Origin: Damh-18 sp036275695
GTDB taxonomy: Bacteria; Patescibacteriota; Minisyncoccia; Phycocordibacterales; UBA918
Length of the DNA stretch: 13,965 nt
Direction: 5' to 3'
Assembly (NCBI GenBank): GCA_036275695.1
Contig: DASUDI010000023.1
Span: 1-13,965, forward strand
Shown in pieces: positions 1-5,929 of the stretch. The notes beneath the pieces are model-generated. The model was given only the letters and a program-made list of their open reading frames with translations, searched no databases and was not told the DNA's origin. A program made the position numbers and the translations under genes. The stretch's first letter is position 1. Each line of letters starts with the position of its first letter.

Positions 1-30
1 AGGATACGAATGCAGTCAGAAAACTTTTGT

Positions 31-98
31 TTACGGGTTACAAATCTTTACCACCGTTCCCCGAACGGTGGTAACTCCACCACCTTCACTAATCTGGC
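31..98 (-). pseudogene. Degenerate tRNA-Thr-like copy interrupted by a hairpin
   Basis: Read on the minus strand, this stretch begins with GTGAGCCAG followed by TTAG, AG, TGGT and GAG blocks that line up with the 5' half (acceptor and D arm) of the intact tRNA-Thr next to it, about 24 of 33 bases by eye. It then carries about 23 extra bases forming a perfect hairpin, and rejoins the tRNA at a 14-base identical block around the anticodon loop (33-46 equals 151-164). The 5-bp anticodon stem is broken and I cannot fold a T arm from the remaining bases before the window edge. I read it as a decayed or rearranged duplicate of the tRNA gene. A tRNA-mimicking leader for a gene left of the window is also possible. 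Confidence 0.5.
48..74. repeat. Perfect 12-bp inverted repeat with 3-nt loop
   Basis: Bases 48-59 (TTACCACCGTTC) are the exact reverse complement of 63-74, with loop CCC. No T-tract follows on either strand, so it does not look like an ordinary intrinsic terminator. The inner segment 67-72 can instead pair with 79-84 (6 bp), so the RNA has two mutually exclusive hairpins. It lies inside the tRNA-like copy. Confidence 0.75.
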
Positions 99-108
99 TC
101 ACCGTGAC

Positions 109-206
109 TACATTTTTGTGAGCCAGCTATCAGAGTCGAACTGATGACCTACGGGTTACAAATCCGTTGCTCTACCAACTGAGCTAAGCTGGCTCACAAA
201 AATGTA
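109..206. repeat. 20-bp inverted repeat enclosing the tRNA
   Basis: Bases 109-128 are the exact reverse complement of 187-206. Seven pairs are the acceptor stem and thirteen lie outside the mature tRNA (arms TACATTTTTGTGA and its complement). A long precursor would have a greatly extended acceptor helix. The right arm overlaps the predicted -10 of the tRNA promoter. Confidence 0.85.
121..193 (-). tRNA. tRNA-Thr, anticodon TGT
   Basis: The minus strand folds as a complete 73-nt tRNA. It has a 7-bp acceptor stem (GCCAGCT with AGCTGGC), a D arm of the form GCTC-AGTTGGTA-GAGC, an anticodon loop TTTGTAA giving anticodon TGT (reads ACA, threonine), a variable loop AGGTC, and a T arm ATCAG-TTCGACT-CTGAT. 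The first two pairs G1:C72 and C2:G71 match known threonine identity elements. The innermost anticodon-stem pair is an A-C mismatch. The discriminator is T and the 3' CCA is not encoded (CAC follows), so it would be added after transcription. The 13 bases on each side are also complementary, extending the acceptor helix to 20 bp. Confidence 0.93.
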
Positions 207-232
207 TAAATATCATGTGTCTCAAAAGTCAC
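203..232 (-). promoter_or_regulatory. Possible promoter of tRNA-Thr
   Basis: On the minus strand GTGACT (227-232) lies 18 bp before TATACA (203-208). Both hexamers match the sigma-70-type consensus at about 4 of 6 positions. The predicted start near 196 leaves only a few bases before the mature tRNA 5' end at 193. This is based on hexamer matching only. Confidence 0.35.
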
Positions 233-297
233 ACACGATAACGCATTCACAAATGAAACGCGTGTGCCATTATGAGAGAAATTACTGAAAAAAGCAA

Positions 298-720
298 CTA
301 CCCTTCGAGAATTTTTGCTTTATGCTGCTTCTTTTGATCCTCTGACAACGCAACCTTCATTTTATGAAGTGCGATTTCTTCAAGTTTATTACGGGTATCT
401 CTATCACGTTCAGCATGTTTTGCCATCGCACGATTAGCACGTATCATGTTGCGAATCCGCTTCTCCCATTCACGATTGAGAAAGAGGATGACGCGAAGCA
501 CGATATGCAATAGATAGTGCATAATCTGTCGCATGGTATCCCTACTGAATGTGTCAAAAAAACGATGGAGGGCGTGGGTGACAGACAATACAAAGAAATC
601 AATCCGAGAACGAACATGTTCAAGAAATCGAGAACCACGATTCCTCTCATACGCAAAAAGTGCACGAAGCACGACGTAGATGAGAGCGCTACATAGAAAT
701 GGAACGATGGTAATTTCCAT
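298..720 (-). CDS. Small hypothetical membrane protein
   Basis: This encodes 140 residues with no family I can name with certainty. The N-terminus has one hydrophobic segment (about residues 6-23), followed by a strongly basic region. A second amphipathic/hydrophobic stretch (about 63-81, rich in I, L, V and H) precedes a charged helical C-terminal tail (about 82-140) full of Arg, Lys and Glu. It looks like a membrane-anchored protein with a cytoplasmic basic helix. Its ATG lies 4 nt after the tsf stop, so it is probably co-transcribed with rpsB and tsf and may be translationally coupled to tsf. It ends in TAG. There is no Shine-Dalgarno motif. The base composition resembles that of its neighbours, so nothing suggests transfer. 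A role in translation or membrane association is only a guess from position. Confidence 0.75.
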   Translation of the reverse strand: MEITIVPFLCSALIYVVLRALFAYERNRGSRFLEHVRSRIDFFVLSVTHALHRFFDTFSRDTMRQIMHYLLHIVLRVILFLNREWEKRIRNMIRANRAMAKHAERDRDTRNKLEEIALHKMKVALSEDQKKQHKAKILEG

Positions 721-724
721 TAGG

Positions 725-1309
725 TTATTTTACCGAAATACGAGTGATTTTTCCAATCACAATATTCTCACCAAATTTTTGAATCGCGGTGTTGATAAGG
801 TCGGCAATTGTAAGGTCAGGATTTTTAATAAAAGGCTGTTCAAGGAGAATGCGATCTTTAAAGTACGCATCGAGTTTTCCCGTGAGAATCTTCTCCCGCA
901 TTTCAACGGGCTTATCTTTAACTTCTTCGGCAAATACTTCGCGCGCTTTTGTAAGTGCAACTTCGTCTACATCAGCACGTGTCACGTAAGGTGGATTTTG
1001 CGCAGCAACATGCATAGCGATATCACGCGCGAGGGCAATAAATTCTTGATTTTTTGATACAAAATCTGTCTCGCACGCAAGTAGTACGAGCGCGGCAACC
1101 TCGTTTGTCGAATGAACGTAACTACCAATCGCACCCGCACCCAGTTCTCTATCAGACTTTTTTCCCGCTGCCTCTCCACCTTTTTTCTGAAGAATAATTT
1201 TTGCTTTATCCATATCACCTCCAGCTTCAACAAGTGCTTTTTTGCACTGCATCACTGAAATACCCGTAAGGTCACGGAGTTCTTTAAGTTGTGCTGATGT
1301 AATTTCCAT
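725..1309 (-). CDS. tsf: Elongation factor Ts
   Basis: EF-Ts is the guanine-nucleotide exchange factor that recharges EF-Tu with GTP during translation elongation. The N-terminal UBA-like module is clear (residues 1-40, with LRDLTGISVMQCKKAL), followed by the KKGGEAAGKK linker and the conserved ETDFV motif (residues 80-84), whose Asp and Phe contact EF-Tu. At 194 aa it is much shorter than E. coli EF-Ts (283 aa) and resembles the short single-core form known from Thermus. It lies about 100 nt after rpsB, the common bacterial order rpsB-tsf, and 4 nt before a small membrane protein gene. The start ATG has no Shine-Dalgarno motif. Identification is secure. Confidence 0.97.
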   Translation of the reverse strand: MEITSAQLKELRDLTGISVMQCKKALVEAGGDMDKAKIILQKKGGEAAGKKSDRELGAGAIGSYVHSTNEVAALVLLACETDFVSKNQEFIALARDIAMHVAAQNPPYVTRADVDEVALTKAREVFAEEVKDKPVEMREKILTGKLDAYFKDRILLEQPFIKNPDLTIADLINTAIQKFGENIVIGKITRISVK

Positions 1310-1410
1310 AAGTACGAAAGATCATTATTTATGACGCGACACATATCGTATGCAGTATCGCCACCCGTAATTGGTGGGTGATTCCACTAATAAAGTGCGT
1401 GAAAGAAAAA

Positions 1411-2175
1411 CTACCGATCGCGACGACGAGTATCTTCACGCTTCGGTGCTACGTATTCAGATTTGCCCTTCACATACGCACTGATAAGTTCTTCGAGCAC
1501 GAGAGAGACACTAGACTGAAGACCGTCATTCATCATAATTGGGTACTGGATGTTGGTAAGATTAGTATCTGAATTCGCAAGTGCGACAACGGGAATATTG
1601 AGTTCACGCGCTTCACTGACCGCTATGGCGTCATGGCGGGGATCTACGACAATGAGCGCGCTCGGAGTGCGTTCCATCTTTTGGATACCACCAAAATTTT
1701 GAGTAAGTTTTGTAAGTTCGCGACCAATGATAACGCGTTCTTTTTTAGTATATTTACGTTCAAGTTCTCCTGATTCTCCTTGTATGATTAGATCATTGAG
1801 CCGAGCAACGCGCTTACGAATTTCCGAGAAATTGGTGAGCATACCTCCAACCCACCGATTAGTTACATACGGTATTTCTGCGGACTGAGCGTGTGTGGTA
1901 ACAATGCGCTTAATTTCTTCTTTTGTTCCCACAAGGAGTATTGCCTTACCCTGCCTTCCCAATTCACTCATAATATGCGACGCATTCTCAATAAGCATCG
2001 CCGTCTGTTCAAGATCAATAATGTCTGTACCTTGCTTATTAGCAAAAATATACGGCGTAGCAGTTGGGTGACGACGTGATCGCGTAAACCCAAAATGCGC
2101 ACCCACAGAAAAGAGTCGCTCGATGAGCGTCTTCTGAGTTGTGTTTTGTGTTGTGTTTGTGTCTAATGATTGCAT
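1411..2175 (-). CDS. rpsB: Small ribosomal subunit protein uS2
   Basis: Ribosomal protein S2 is needed for 30S assembly and for joining of bS1 where that protein exists. Typical S2 blocks are visible: GAHFGFTRSRRHPTATPYIF near the start, DLEQTAMLIENA, the ILLVGTK loop, TNRWVGGMLTNF, and near the C-terminus ALIVVDPRHDAIAVSEA and VVALANSDTN. I take the ATG at 2175 (MQSLDTN, 254 aa). The frame continues upstream 7 codons to a TTG, but that adds an unlikely hydrophobic leader. No Shine-Dalgarno motif is present. The basic tail (APKREDTRRRDR) is unstructured. tsf follows on the same strand and prfA precedes it, giving a compact translation cluster. Confidence 0.96.
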   Translation of the reverse strand: MQSLDTNTTQNTTQKTLIERLFSVGAHFGFTRSRRHPTATPYIFANKQGTDIIDLEQTAMLIENASHIMSELGRQGKAILLVGTKEEIKRIVTTHAQSAEIPYVTNRWVGGMLTNFSEIRKRVARLNDLIIQGESGELERKYTKKERVIIGRELTKLTQNFGGIQKMERTPSALIVVDPRHDAIAVSEARELNIPVVALANSDTNLTNIQYPIMMNDGLQSSVSLVLEELISAYVKGKSEYVAPKREDTRRRDR

Positions 2176-2208
2176 AAATATAAAAAACGCGCTCAAAGTC
2201 AGAGCAAG

Positions 2209-2221
2209 GTGATACTATCAC
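2209..2221. promoter_or_regulatory. Short dyad between prfA and rpsB
   Basis: GTGATA-C-TATCAC is a perfect 6-bp inverted repeat around one base, located 34 nt upstream of the rpsB start. The GTGATAC half reappears as a spaced dyad in the divergent promoter region at 6945-6971. It could be a regulator site or chance; only the symmetry is visible. Confidence 0.3.
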
Positions 2222-2229
2222 ACTGGATA

Positions 2230-3216
2230 TTATTCCGCAACCGTAGTATCTTCATGGGTAGCTTGTCTCAGTGTAGCAACCATTTCATCAAGGTCACCTG
2301 CCATTACCCCCTCAATGTTATGCCACGACTCTTTAATACGATGATCGGTAATACGATTTTGTGGGACATTATAGGTACGAATTTTTTCTGACCGGTCACC
2401 CGTCCCTATCTGTGATTTCCGTACCGCCGCACTCTTGCGCGCCTCCTCTTCCTCGTGAAGCATCTCAAGCTTTGCTATAAGCATTGCCATCGCTTTCTCA
2501 CGATTCTTCAACTGACTTCGTTCCGACTGACACCGCACATCAACTCCCGTAGGAACATGGACGAGCCGCACCGCAGTCTCCACCTTATTGACGTTTTGTC
2601 CTCCGGCGCCACCAGATCGAGAAAACTCCATTGCAATATCAGACGGCTTGATTTCAATTGTGGGCTTGCTACGCATAGGTAATACTACTACGGAGGCGGT
2701 TGACGTATGTATACGGCCAGCCTTCTCAGTGACAGGGATGCGCTGCACACGATGAACACCGGTTTCATATCGTAAATGATCGTAAACATCCTTGCCTAGT
2801 ATTTCAAAGACTGCCTCCTTATATCCACCCTGTGCTGCTCTTGATTCAGAAGCCGTGCTGTAGCGCCACCCATTTTTTTCAGCGTATTTAAGATACATAA
2901 GCGCGAGTTCCTCCGCAAAAAGCGCTGCCTCTTCCCCTCCCACACCTGCGCGCACCTCAAGCATCACCCCGTATGGTTTTGCTTCCTCCTCTTTTGAGGC
3001 TTCAAGAATGCGCGCCATTTCAGAGAAAAGATGCTGTTGTTGTTCGGCTATCGATACCAACTCTTCCTCAGCAAGTGGGCGCATTGACTCGTCCTGAAGC
3101 ATAGACTCTGCTTCTACTCGATTACGCGTAAGCGCGTCAAACTGCCCCGCGAGAAACTGGGTTTTATGGTTCTCTCGAAATTGCTCAAGTTGTGTTTCAT
3201 CAAACGTCATATACAT
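2230..3216 (-). CDS. prfA: Peptide chain release factor 1
   Basis: RF1 recognises UAA and UAG in the ribosomal A site and triggers peptide release. Counting from the ATG at 3216, the codon-recognition tripeptide is PVT (residues 161-163), the PxT form diagnostic of RF1 rather than the SPF of RF2. The catalytic GGQ lies at about 205-207 within GGAGGQNVNK. The highly conserved RAGVGGEEAALF block is at about 89-100. At 328 aa it is some 25-30 residues shorter than usual RF1, with domain I trimmed. ATG at 3216 or 3210 are both possible; an AGAG lies 5 nt before the former, which decides my choice. It sits directly downstream of the terminator that ends rpmE and 54 nt upstream of rpsB. Confidence 0.95.
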   Translation of the reverse strand: MYMTFDETQLEQFRENHKTQFLAGQFDALTRNRVEAESMLQDESMRPLAEEELVSIAEQQQHLFSEMARILEASKEEEAKPYGVMLEVRAGVGGEEAALFAEELALMYLKYAEKNGWRYSTASESRAAQGGYKEAVFEILGKDVYDHLRYETGVHRVQRIPVTEKAGRIHTSTASVVVLPMRSKPTIEIKPSDIAMEFSRSGGAGGQNVNKVETAVRLVHVPTGVDVRCQSERSQLKNREKAMAMLIAKLEMLHEEEEARKSAAVRKSQIGTGDRSEKIRTYNVPQNRITDHRIKESWHNIEGVMAGDLDEMVATLRQATHEDTTVAE

Positions 3217-3230
3217 ATACACTCTAACAC

Positions 3231-3271
3231 AAAAAAACAAAACAGAGACGATGTCTCTGTTTTGTTTTTTT
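3231..3271 (-). terminator. Rho-independent terminator after rpmE
   Basis: Bases 3231-3249 are the exact reverse complement of 3253-3271 (19 bp, 3-nt loop), with a core of ACAGAGAC/GTCTCTGT and an A-tract/T-tract on the two flanks. Read on the minus strand it ends in TTTTGTTTTTTTG. The stem starts 2 nt past the rpmE stop and ends 15 nt before the prfA ATG. Confidence 0.85.
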
Positions 3272-3272
3272 G

Positions 3273-3542
3273 TTACGCTTTCTTTGTGCGACCCCCCGCT
3301 TTTTCTGCACGTGCCTTAAAGCGCTCCACACGTCCCGCGGTATCCATAACCTTCTCTTGTCCAGTATAGAAAGGATGTGACGCGCTTGAGACATCCACAA
3401 AAGCAATAGGATATTCTTTACCATCAGTCCATTTCTCAGTAGTTTCAGTAGCAATGGTGGAGCCCACAAGAAACCGTTCGCCACTTGAATTATCATGGAA
3501 AATGACTTGGCGATATTGTTTTGGATGTATATCTTTTTTCAT
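3273..3542 (-). CDS. rpmE: Large ribosomal subunit protein bL31, type B
   Basis: This is bL31, which bridges the central protuberance of the 50S subunit to the 30S head. The sequence starts MKKDIHPKQY and contains FLVGSTIATE, SHPFYTGQ and a basic C-terminal tail ending TKKA. It has no cysteines, so it belongs to the zinc-free (C-minus, type B) class rather than the Cys-containing zinc-binding type. Length is 89 aa, as expected for type B. The frame is open 13 codons further upstream, but MKKDIHP is the conserved family N-terminus. A -10-like TATAGT lies 7 nt before this ATG, which supports the start and suggests a leaderless message. A strong terminator follows. Confidence 0.95.
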   Translation of the reverse strand: MKKDIHPKQYRQVIFHDNSSGERFLVGSTIATETTEKWTDGKEYPIAFVDVSSASHPFYTGQEKVMDTAGRVERFKARAEKAGGRTKKA

Positions 3543-3549
3543 GCGGGAA

Positions 3550-3577
3550 ACTATACCAGAATTACGGGTTTGCGCAA
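3550..3577 (-). promoter_or_regulatory. Promoter of rpmE, probably leaderless
   Basis: On the minus strand TTGCGC (3572-3577) lies 16 bp before TATAGT (3550-3555, 5 of 6 to TATAAT). The hexamer ends 7 nt before the rpmE ATG at 3542, so transcription should begin at or within a base of the start codon. Confidence 0.55.
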
Positions 3578-3597
3578 GCAAACCATCTATACCAATC

Positions 3598-3636
3598 TAT
3601 ACAAAATACAAAGGGTCACCCTTTGTATTTTGTATA
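3598..3636 (-). terminator. 18-bp hairpin after the transglycosylase gene
   Basis: Bases 3598-3615 pair perfectly with 3619-3636 (loop TCA). The GGG/CCC core is followed by T-rich TTTGTATTTTGTA on either strand. It lies about 70 nt past the stop of the transglycosylase gene and upstream of the rpmE promoter, so it probably separates the two units. The tail is T-rich but not a pure T-run. Confidence 0.6.
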
Positions 3637-3678
3637 CCTTGCGAAGGGTGACCCTTTGTAACTTTGTAACCTTTGTAA
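3621..3678. repeat. Cluster of YTTTGTA short repeats
   Basis: On the plus strand the heptamer CTTTGTA or TTTTGTA occurs at 3621, 3628, 3654, 3662 and 3671, the last three followed by A. A longer unit, AAGGGT(C/G)ACCCTTTGTA, is repeated at 3611-3627 and 3644-3660. It overlaps the hairpin at 3598-3636 and looks like a small local duplication. Confidence 0.6.
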
Positions 3679-3704
3679 GTCTTATAAGAATGTGTAGTGT
3701 TTTA

Positions 3705-5066
3705 CTACTGTGCAGAGAGGAAATCAATATCGTTCTGATAATTTTCTGCATGCGCCAGCACGCTCGCTGCGTATCCGAGTCCATACGCCTGCCAATTACC
3801 TCCCGCATAGTATCTACCCGCAGCTTCACGTTCTGCTGAATACCCGCCACGCCCCGCGCCAAGATCCTGCAAAAAGAGAGCGGTTGCCATAATTGCGTGT
3901 TGCGGATTCCATGGGTCACCCGTAGGGACACCAAACGCTGCTGCGATGCGTGCCTCATACCCCTTCCAAGTTGAGGGGATAAACTGTGTAGGGCCCATCG
4001 CGCCACCATATCCCACTGACTGGGGACAGGAGATAGGTGTGGCGTAAGGGTCACGACCCAATCGTTTCATGAGATCAAGGAAATACGGAACATCACGATC
4101 AGGTTTCATAACGTTCGCAAATGGCGTACCAGTATTCTTCCCCTTTCCTCCACCCGTCACAGCATCCACAAGGAGACACTGTCCGACATTAACACCGAGG
4201 TTTGATTCTTGCCTCAAAATACCGAGTATAAACGCGGCACGTACACCTGTGTGATTTGATGCTTGTTTTGCGTACGCTAATGCGTCCTTAAATGGTATAC
4301 CCCCTCCATCGACACCGCGAAGGCGGAAGAGTGCGGCATTGATTTGATTTGCCTTTGCTTGCCTATCGGCAACAATCTGTTCATACGATTTTGCTTCTTT
4401 TTGTGTAGCGGCAAGTAACTGTCGCTTTTCTGTTTCGGTGCGGGCGATACTTTTTTTGTTCGTTTCAATTTCATACTTCGCGTCACGCTCCTGATCTTGT
4501 ACCTCACTCAAACGACGTCGCTCCTCATCGGTCTGACTAATGGTGGTGCGCACGTGTGCAAAATGATCTTTAAGTCCGCCCTGAATAGCAACAAAAGAAT
4601 CGAGGTCGCTAAAAAAATCAGAAAGGTTTTTACTATCCAATATGACTTCTGCAAAACTATACTGATCGAGCTCGTGTGTCCTTCGCATAAGTTGCGCGAG
4701 TGACTCCTTCCCCTCATCAATGAGATATTCTAGTTCCTCGATACGTTCATTTCGCTCATGAATATCATCGGTCAATTGAGAGATTGCGATATTCTTTGCG
4801 CGTATTGTTGCTTCCGCGGCTTTAATTTTTGCATTCAAGGATTTTACATCGCTCGTAATGGTTGATGCTTTCTGGCGCGTATTTGAAAGTACCGATTGCC
4901 ACTGCTTAATTTCCTCATTACACGCAAGTAGGTCGGCTTGCAATTGCGCTTCAGTTTTGCCGACAATATTATCATTACATGCCGCACCAACAACACGAAT
5001 ATCAGAAAACATCCCCGCGATTACCAGTACAAAAAAACATAAACAAACCAAAAAACGCTTCATCAT
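3705..5066 (-). CDS. Secreted coiled-coil lytic murein transglycosylase
   Basis: This is a predicted exported cell-wall enzyme of 453 aa. Residues 1-29 form a signal peptide (MKRF, then a long hydrophobic core, ending GAA). About residues 35-240 are heptad-rich, charged coiled coil like that of EnvC/PcsB-type hydrolase partners. After a GGG linker, residues about 255-450 form a lysozyme-like SLT domain: ILRQESNLG supplies the likely catalytic Glu287, GAMGPTQFIPSTW is the typical substrate-groove motif (compare MltB-like enzymes), and AGRYYAGGNW plus YAASVLAHAENY close the fold. It should cleave peptidoglycan between MurNAc and GlcNAc, possibly during division. I chose the ATG at 5066 (5063 is equally possible); longer in-frame starts would run through the terminator hairpin. 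A TATAAT lies 10 nt before it. Confidence 0.85.
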   Translation of the reverse strand: MMKRFLVCLCFFVLVIAGMFSDIRVVGAACNDNIVGKTEAQLQADLLACNEEIKQWQSVLSNTRQKASTITSDVKSLNAKIKAAEATIRAKNIAISQLTDDIHERNERIEELEYLIDEGKESLAQLMRRTHELDQYSFAEVILDSKNLSDFFSDLDSFVAIQGGLKDHFAHVRTTISQTDEERRRLSEVQDQERDAKYEIETNKKSIARTETEKRQLLAATQKEAKSYEQIVADRQAKANQINAALFRLRGVDGGGIPFKDALAYAKQASNHTGVRAAFILGILRQESNLGVNVGQCLLVDAVTGGGKGKNTGTPFANVMKPDRDVPYFLDLMKRLGRDPYATPISCPQSVGYGGAMGPTQFIPSTWKGYEARIAAAFGVPTGDPWNPQHAIMATALFLQDLGAGRGGYSAEREAAGRYYAGGNWQAYGLGYAASVLAHAENYQNDIDFLSAQ

Positions 5067-5076
5067 ATATGTGATT

Positions 5077-5106
5077 ATTATATCAGATATGTGCGCATAT
5101 CGTACA
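5077..5106 (-). promoter_or_regulatory. Promoter of the transglycosylase gene
   Basis: A perfect TATAAT (5077-5082 on the minus strand) lies 10 nt before the ATG at 5066, giving a leader of only about 3 nt. The -35 position (about 5101-5106, TGTACG, 3 of 6) falls within the outer stem of the upstream terminator. The -10 is convincing; the -35 is weak. Confidence 0.45.
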
Positions 5107-5142
5107 CAAAAACCCCAAATGGGGTTTTTGTGTACGATATGC
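5095..5142 (-). terminator. Terminator after rplY, 22-bp stem
   Basis: Bases 5095-5116 are the exact reverse complement of 5121-5142, loop AAAT. The core AAAAACCCC-ATTT-GGGGTTTTTG on the minus strand is a classic intrinsic terminator, and the symmetry would allow it to work in both directions. It begins 34 nt past the rplY stop. Confidence 0.85.
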
Positions 5143-5176
5143 CATTTGTCTACTTGTCTACTAAAAAGCAACTGTT

Positions 5177-5803
5177 TTATGCAACATCCTCTCCCTTACC
5201 TTTCTTTTCAACAGAAATCGCACCCATATCCACAGTTCCCGCTGACTCAGTCTCTTCTTCAACCGCCTGCACAAGTACCACAACCTCATCGGGACTATGC
5301 TCAATAGCAACTTCAGCGGGAAGCGGGATATCAGAAATGTGAATTTGTTTTTCAAAAATATCAAGAACTGAAATATCAACCGTAATGTGCTGTGGGATAT
5401 TTTTAGGGAGACAGGTAACTTCAACCTCATGGAGTACCTTAGTTACCACACCACCAAGTTTCGCTGCGGGTGCCTCACCCACAAATTCAAGTGGTACATG
5501 CACACTCACCTTCTTTTTCGCATCAACTGCGTAAAAATCAACGTGTGCGACGCCTCCCCGTGATGGGTTGAAAGCGACATCATGAATGAGCACATCTTTT
5601 GGAGTATCAAGTCCTTCAAGATGAATAACACTTGTTTCACCTGCTTCTCTGAGTACTTTTTCAAATATACTTTTTTCTACCTTCAAGAGTACGGGTACGT
5701 CCTTTGGTCCATAGAGTACCGCAGGAATAAAACCAGCCTTGCGTAGACTTTCAACTTTTTTTCCCTGTTCCGCGCGTGTTTCTACAGTTAGTGAAAATGA
5801 CAT
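5177..5803 (-). CDS. rplY: Large ribosomal subunit protein bL25, CTC form
   Basis: bL25 binds 5S rRNA on the 50S subunit. This is the long general-stress (CTC/TL5) form at 208 aa. The N-terminal 5S-binding domain (residues 1-93) starts SFSLTVETR and includes RKAGFIPAVLYG, a family hallmark, then GGVAHVDFYAVD. The C-terminal TL5-type beta domain follows (VPLEFVGEAPAAKLGGVV, LPKNIPQHITVDIS), ending in an acidic, flexible tail. I chose ATG 5803 because the family N-terminus begins there. The frame stays open 40 codons upstream, but that stretch does not resemble bL25. A perfect TATAAT lies only 4 nt before this ATG. It sits 126 nt after the dehydrogenase gene and is followed by a strong terminator, so it is probably a separate unit. 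Confidence 0.95.
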   Translation of the reverse strand: MSFSLTVETRAEQGKKVESLRKAGFIPAVLYGPKDVPVLLKVEKSIFEKVLREAGETSVIHLEGLDTPKDVLIHDVAFNPSRGGVAHVDFYAVDAKKKVSVHVPLEFVGEAPAAKLGGVVTKVLHEVEVTCLPKNIPQHITVDISVLDIFEKQIHISDIPLPAEVAIEHSPDEVVVLVQAVEEETESAGTVDMGAISVEKKGKGEDVA

Positions 5804-5807
5804 ATGT

Positions 5808-5813
5808 ATTATA
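5808..5813 (-). promoter_or_regulatory. -10 element before rplY
   Basis: A perfect TATAAT (minus strand) ends 4 nt before the rplY ATG. No good -35 is seen at 16-18 bp. If used, the transcript would start at or inside the start codon region, so the real start may use the overlapping TAAAAT six bases earlier. Confidence 0.35.
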
Positions 5814-5929
5814 ATTTTATGTAATGTGATGCATACCATACCATTACCCCGCAAAATCTTCAACATCTCCTGAAAGAAACATTTCTGAGTGAGACTGCGG
5901 AGTATGTGGAGTATTAAAGGCAAAATTCC

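Noticed and set aside
1..144. Plus-strand open frame of about 47 codons running into the tRNA
   Set aside because: It reads through the tRNA-like copy and half of the intact tRNA on the opposite strand; such frames are a known by-product of tRNA sequence.
680..1057. 125-codon plus-strand ORF opposite tsf
   Set aside because: It lies antisense to the clearly real EF-Ts gene, has no recognisable domain and no promoter; it is a shadow frame.
1361..1380. CCACC/GGTGG inverted repeat between rpsB and tsf
   Set aside because: Only 5 bp with no T-tract; too weak to call a terminator, and rpsB-tsf is usually one transcript.
2176..2196. Upstream TTG extension of rpsB
   Set aside because: It adds seven mostly hydrophobic residues not typical of uS2; the internal ATG fits the family better.
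2176..2205. Possible prfA terminator (GCTC-7-GAGC followed by GCGTTTTTT on the minus strand)
   Set aside because: The stem is only 4 bp and the T-run touches the rpsB start, so it is too weak to list as a terminator.
5804..5923. In-frame 40-codon N-terminal extension of rplY
   Set aside because: The bL25 family starts at SFSLTVETR; the extension shows no conserved pattern and covers the TATAAT element.
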